From the NCBI RefSeq assembly GCF_001953885.1, contig NZ_MQUS01000034.1, forward strand, positions 28,881 through 92,880: 64,000 nt of DNA, written 5' to 3'. The translations under genes were made by a program, and so were the position numbers. Positions within the stretch are counted from its first letter, which is position 1; the number at the start of each line of letters is the position of its first letter. The notes below the pieces were generated by a model. It ran no database searches. It had not been told where the DNA came from and worked only from the letters and a program-made list of their open reading frames with translations. Positions 62,177-64,000 of the stretch are shown in pieces. This DNA is from Streptomyces sp. IMTB 2501 (lineage in GTDB: Bacteria; Actinomycetota; Actinomycetes; Streptomycetales; Streptomycetaceae).

Positions 62177-62821
62177 TCAGGCGAGCGAGGCGAGGGATTC
62201 GGTGAGTGGGCGGCCGCCTCCGGTCACCTCGAAGAGGCGGTCGTGGGTTGCGGACATGTCCACGGAAGCGATGGCCACGGCCGCGAGGTCCGCGCGGGTC
62301 AGAGAGCCCTCGGGGACGCGGTCGCCGACGGTGATACGGCCCGTGGGGGCACCGTCGGTCAGCCACGGCGGCCGGATCACCGTCCAGGTCATGCCCGATG
62401 CGGCGAGGTGCAGGTCGGCCGCGTGCTTGGCCTGTCCTGTGGCCCGCAGATATCCGGGCAGCCGTGCGGGGTCACCGCTGCCCATCATCGAGATCTGGAT
62501 CCAGCGCTTCACACCCGCGTCGGCGGCCGCGTCGATGGCCACGACGATCCCCCGGCGGTCGATCAGGTCGGCCTGCTTCTGGGTCATGCTGCGTGTGGCG
62601 GCCGCGTTGATGACAGCTTCGGCGGCGTCGAAGACCTCGGCGAAGGCGTGGCTGTCGGGGGACGCCAGGTCGAGCGCGACGAATTCCACCGCGCCGGCCG
62701 CCGCCTTGACGGCTTTCTGCGGCTTCCGTACGGCGCCGCGCACCGGTTGGCCCAGGCCGAGGAGCTGATCAACGATCAAGCGGCCGGTGCCTCCGGTGGC
62801 GCCCAGGACTGTGATGGTCAT
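62177..62821 (-). CDS. NAD(P)H-binding protein (atypical SDR, NmrA/YwnB-like)
   Basis: 214 aa. Rossmann motif at the N-terminus TVLGATGGTGRLIVDQLL (GxTGxTGxxG type). Later WIQISMMGSGDPARLPGYLRATGQAKHAAD and WTVIRPPWLTDG match the NAD(P)H-binding PF13460 group. These are usually NAD(P)-dependent epimerase/reductases or redox sensors. ATG 62821. 116 bases after the aldo/keto reductase on the same strand, so possibly one operon under the TetR regulator. Confidence 0.88.
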   Translation of the reverse strand: MTITVLGATGGTGRLIVDQLLGLGQPVRGAVRKPQKAVKAAAGAVEFVALDLASPDSHAFAEVFDAAEAVINAAATRSMTQKQADLIDRRGIVVAIDAAADAGVKRWIQISMMGSGDPARLPGYLRATGQAKHAADLHLAASGMTWTVIRPPWLTDGAPTGRITVGDRVPEGSLTRADLAAVAIASVDMSATHDRLFEVTGGGRPLTESLASLA

Positions 62822-62937
62822 GTGCTCTGTACTCGTCTCTCTTCGGTCTCTCGCCGGTCCCTCATCTGACTTCCGGCGGTCTTTCGGGTCTGCCGGTCTC
62901 GCGTCGCACGTGTGGTCGTGCGGCGGTGGTCCCGCGG

Positions 62938-63906
62938 TCACAGGTTCAGCGTGGCCATCCGCGCCGCGTCGTAGCGCTCACCGACGACGGCGCCCACGGG
63001 GATCGCCTCCTCCAGGGCTCGGACCAGGTCCTCGGTCAGGGCGACTCCGCAGGACCGCAGGTTCTCGTCGAGGTAGGCGCGGCGCTTGGTGCCCAGGATC
63101 GGTACGACGTCGGGGCCCTGACGCAACAGCCAGGCGAGGGCCAGCTGGCCAGGGGTCGCGTCCGCGGTGGCGGCGAGTTCACGCAGCCGCTCGACCAGAA
63201 CGAGGTTGGTCACCAGGCTGCTCTGCTGGAAGCGCGGGGCGAGGCGGCGGATGTCGTCCCCGGGGAACTGGCCGGGGTCGGCCACGGTGCCGGTGAGCAG
63301 CCCCCGTCCCATCGGGGCGTAGGCCACGAGCCCGATGCCCAGTTCCCGCAGGGTGGGCAGATGCTCCGCCTCGATGTCGCGGCTGAAGAGGGAGTACTCG
63401 TACTGGCCGGCGGTGACGGGGTGGACCGCGTGCGCCCGCCGCACCGTCGCCGGGGCGGCCTCGGAGATGCCCAGGTGGCGTACCTTGCCCGCGGCCACCA
63501 GTTGGGAGAGCGCACCCCAGGTCTCCTCGATGGGGACCGCCGGGTCGATACGGTGCTGGTAAGTAAAGGTCGATGTGCTCGACACCGAGGCGTCGCAGGC
63601 GGCGCGCACGTAGTCGCGGCGGCCGTTGATGCCCTTGACCGTGCCGTCCGGCAGGCGCTCGATGCCGAACTTGGTGGCGAGGACGACCTCGTCCCGCCGG
63701 TGCGCTATCTCCCGGCCGACGAGCCGCTCGTTGGTGAACGGACCGTACATGTCGGCCGTGTCGAGCAACGTGCCCCCCTCGTCGAGGGCACGCCGGATGG
63801 TGGCGATCGACTCGGCGTCGTCGCCCGGACCGTAGAGGTCACTCATGCCCATGCAGCCGAGGCCGAGGGCGGAGACGGCGAGGGTGGACAAGCGGCGTTG
63901 GTACAT
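62938..63906 (-). CDS. Aldo/keto reductase with an internally frame-shifted segment
   Basis: 322 aa. AKR tetrad: DTADMYG (Asp, Tyr), LATKFG (Lys) and YQHR (His). Signatures LSALGLGCMGMSDLYGPGDD-type N-terminus, GKVRHLGISEA, APMGRGLLTG and WLLRQGPDVVPILGTKRRAYLDEN. Residues 107-116 (SVSSTSTFTY) are out of register: the neighbouring frame encodes the family-typical RRLGVEHIDLY. A short deletion and a one-base insertion compensate each other. If real, the protein lost the helix/strand before the catalytic His and may be impaired. Confidence 0.85.
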   Translation of the reverse strand: MYQRRLSTLAVSALGLGCMGMSDLYGPGDDAESIATIRRALDEGGTLLDTADMYGPFTNERLVGREIAHRRDEVVLATKFGIERLPDGTVKGINGRRDYVRAACDASVSSTSTFTYQHRIDPAVPIEETWGALSQLVAAGKVRHLGISEAAPATVRRAHAVHPVTAGQYEYSLFSRDIEAEHLPTLRELGIGLVAYAPMGRGLLTGTVADPGQFPGDDIRRLAPRFQQSSLVTNLVLVERLRELAATADATPGQLALAWLLRQGPDVVPILGTKRRAYLDENLRSCGVALTEDLVRALEEAIPVGAVVGERYDAARMATLNL

Positions 63907-63957
63907 CGTTCTCCCGGGTATTGAGTACGTTTCGGGTGAAGGCGGTCGCGCGTCGGG

Positions 63958-64000
63958 TCAGGCCAGTCGTACGACCGCCCGGGACATGCCCAGCACCTTC
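63958..64000 (-). CDS. 3' end of an unidentified gene (13 codons)
   Basis: The minus-strand frame entering from the right edge reads KVLGMSRAVVRLA then stop. The ending looks like the C-terminus of a quinone oxidoreductase or alcohol dehydrogenase, but too little is present to identify it. It would be first in the run of oxidoreductase genes. Confidence 0.4.
   Translation of the reverse strand, partial: KVLGMSRAVVRLA

Overview
The window is chromosomal DNA of a Streptomyces or very close relative. The evidence is very high G+C with strong third-position GC bias, frequent GTG/TTG starts, and a run of Streptomyces marker genes in conserved order: cutR, hemH/cpfC, sepH, tdk, ptsH, topoisomerase IV parC and parE, the principal sigma factor hrdB, the sporulation regulator whiH, recQ and rnhB. 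I see no rRNA, tRNA, CRISPR array, prophage or insertion sequence. Most of the window is core chromosome. The accessory-looking parts are about 54.8-55.9 kb (decayed genes) and 61.1-64 kb (TetR plus oxidoreductases).

Layout. 0-8 kb: 5' part of cutR, a 57-residue conserved small protein, inositol monophosphatase-like protein and ferrochelatase, an MFS exporter overlapping an FAD lactone/alditol oxidase-like gene, a Pro/Ser-rich membrane protein and the cell-division protein SepH. 8-16 kb: rhodanese-type sulfurtransferase, VOC protein, a DUF5998/phosphodiesterase/thymidine kinase operon, a PatA-type protein acetyltransferase and HPr. 16-25 kb: FCD GntR regulator, an M23 peptidase behind a c-di-AMP (ydaO) riboswitch, an M16 protease pair, parC and a CobW-type metallochaperone GTPase. 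25-28.5 kb: two divergent citrate-synthase family genes, one fused to a DNA-binding domain, and an iron-box controlled ferredoxin-like gene. 28.6-39.3 kb: a CitA/CitB-type two-component pair, an aliphatic-substrate ABC importer, a second orphan CitB-type regulator, an ActP-like symporter with its DUF485 partner, and a NarL-type two-component operon.

39.8-54.7 kb: parE, a small zinc-ribbon-like protein, a trypsin-like protease, hrdB, whiH, an ABC ATPase-permease fusion with a repeat-rich linker, an NrtR-like Nudix protein, a glycogen-debranching-like protein and a DUF4192 protein. 54.8-55.9 kb: frameshifted, truncated MFS and methyltransferase remnants joined end to end. 56-61 kb: RecQ carrying a C-terminal phosphoribosyltransferase-like segment, conserved hypotheticals and RNase HII. 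61-64 kb: TetR with a perfect palindromic operator, an NAD(P)-binding protein, an aldo/keto reductase with an internal compensated frameshift, and the end of another gene.

Functional themes: chromosome segregation and cell-cycle genes (parC, parE, sepH, hrdB, whiH), carbon uptake and its regulation (HPr, citrate synthases, CitAB-like system, ActP-like symporter), and metal/iron functions (ferrochelatase, CobW GTPase, iron-box gene). All functional calls rest on reading motifs by eye. No database search was run.
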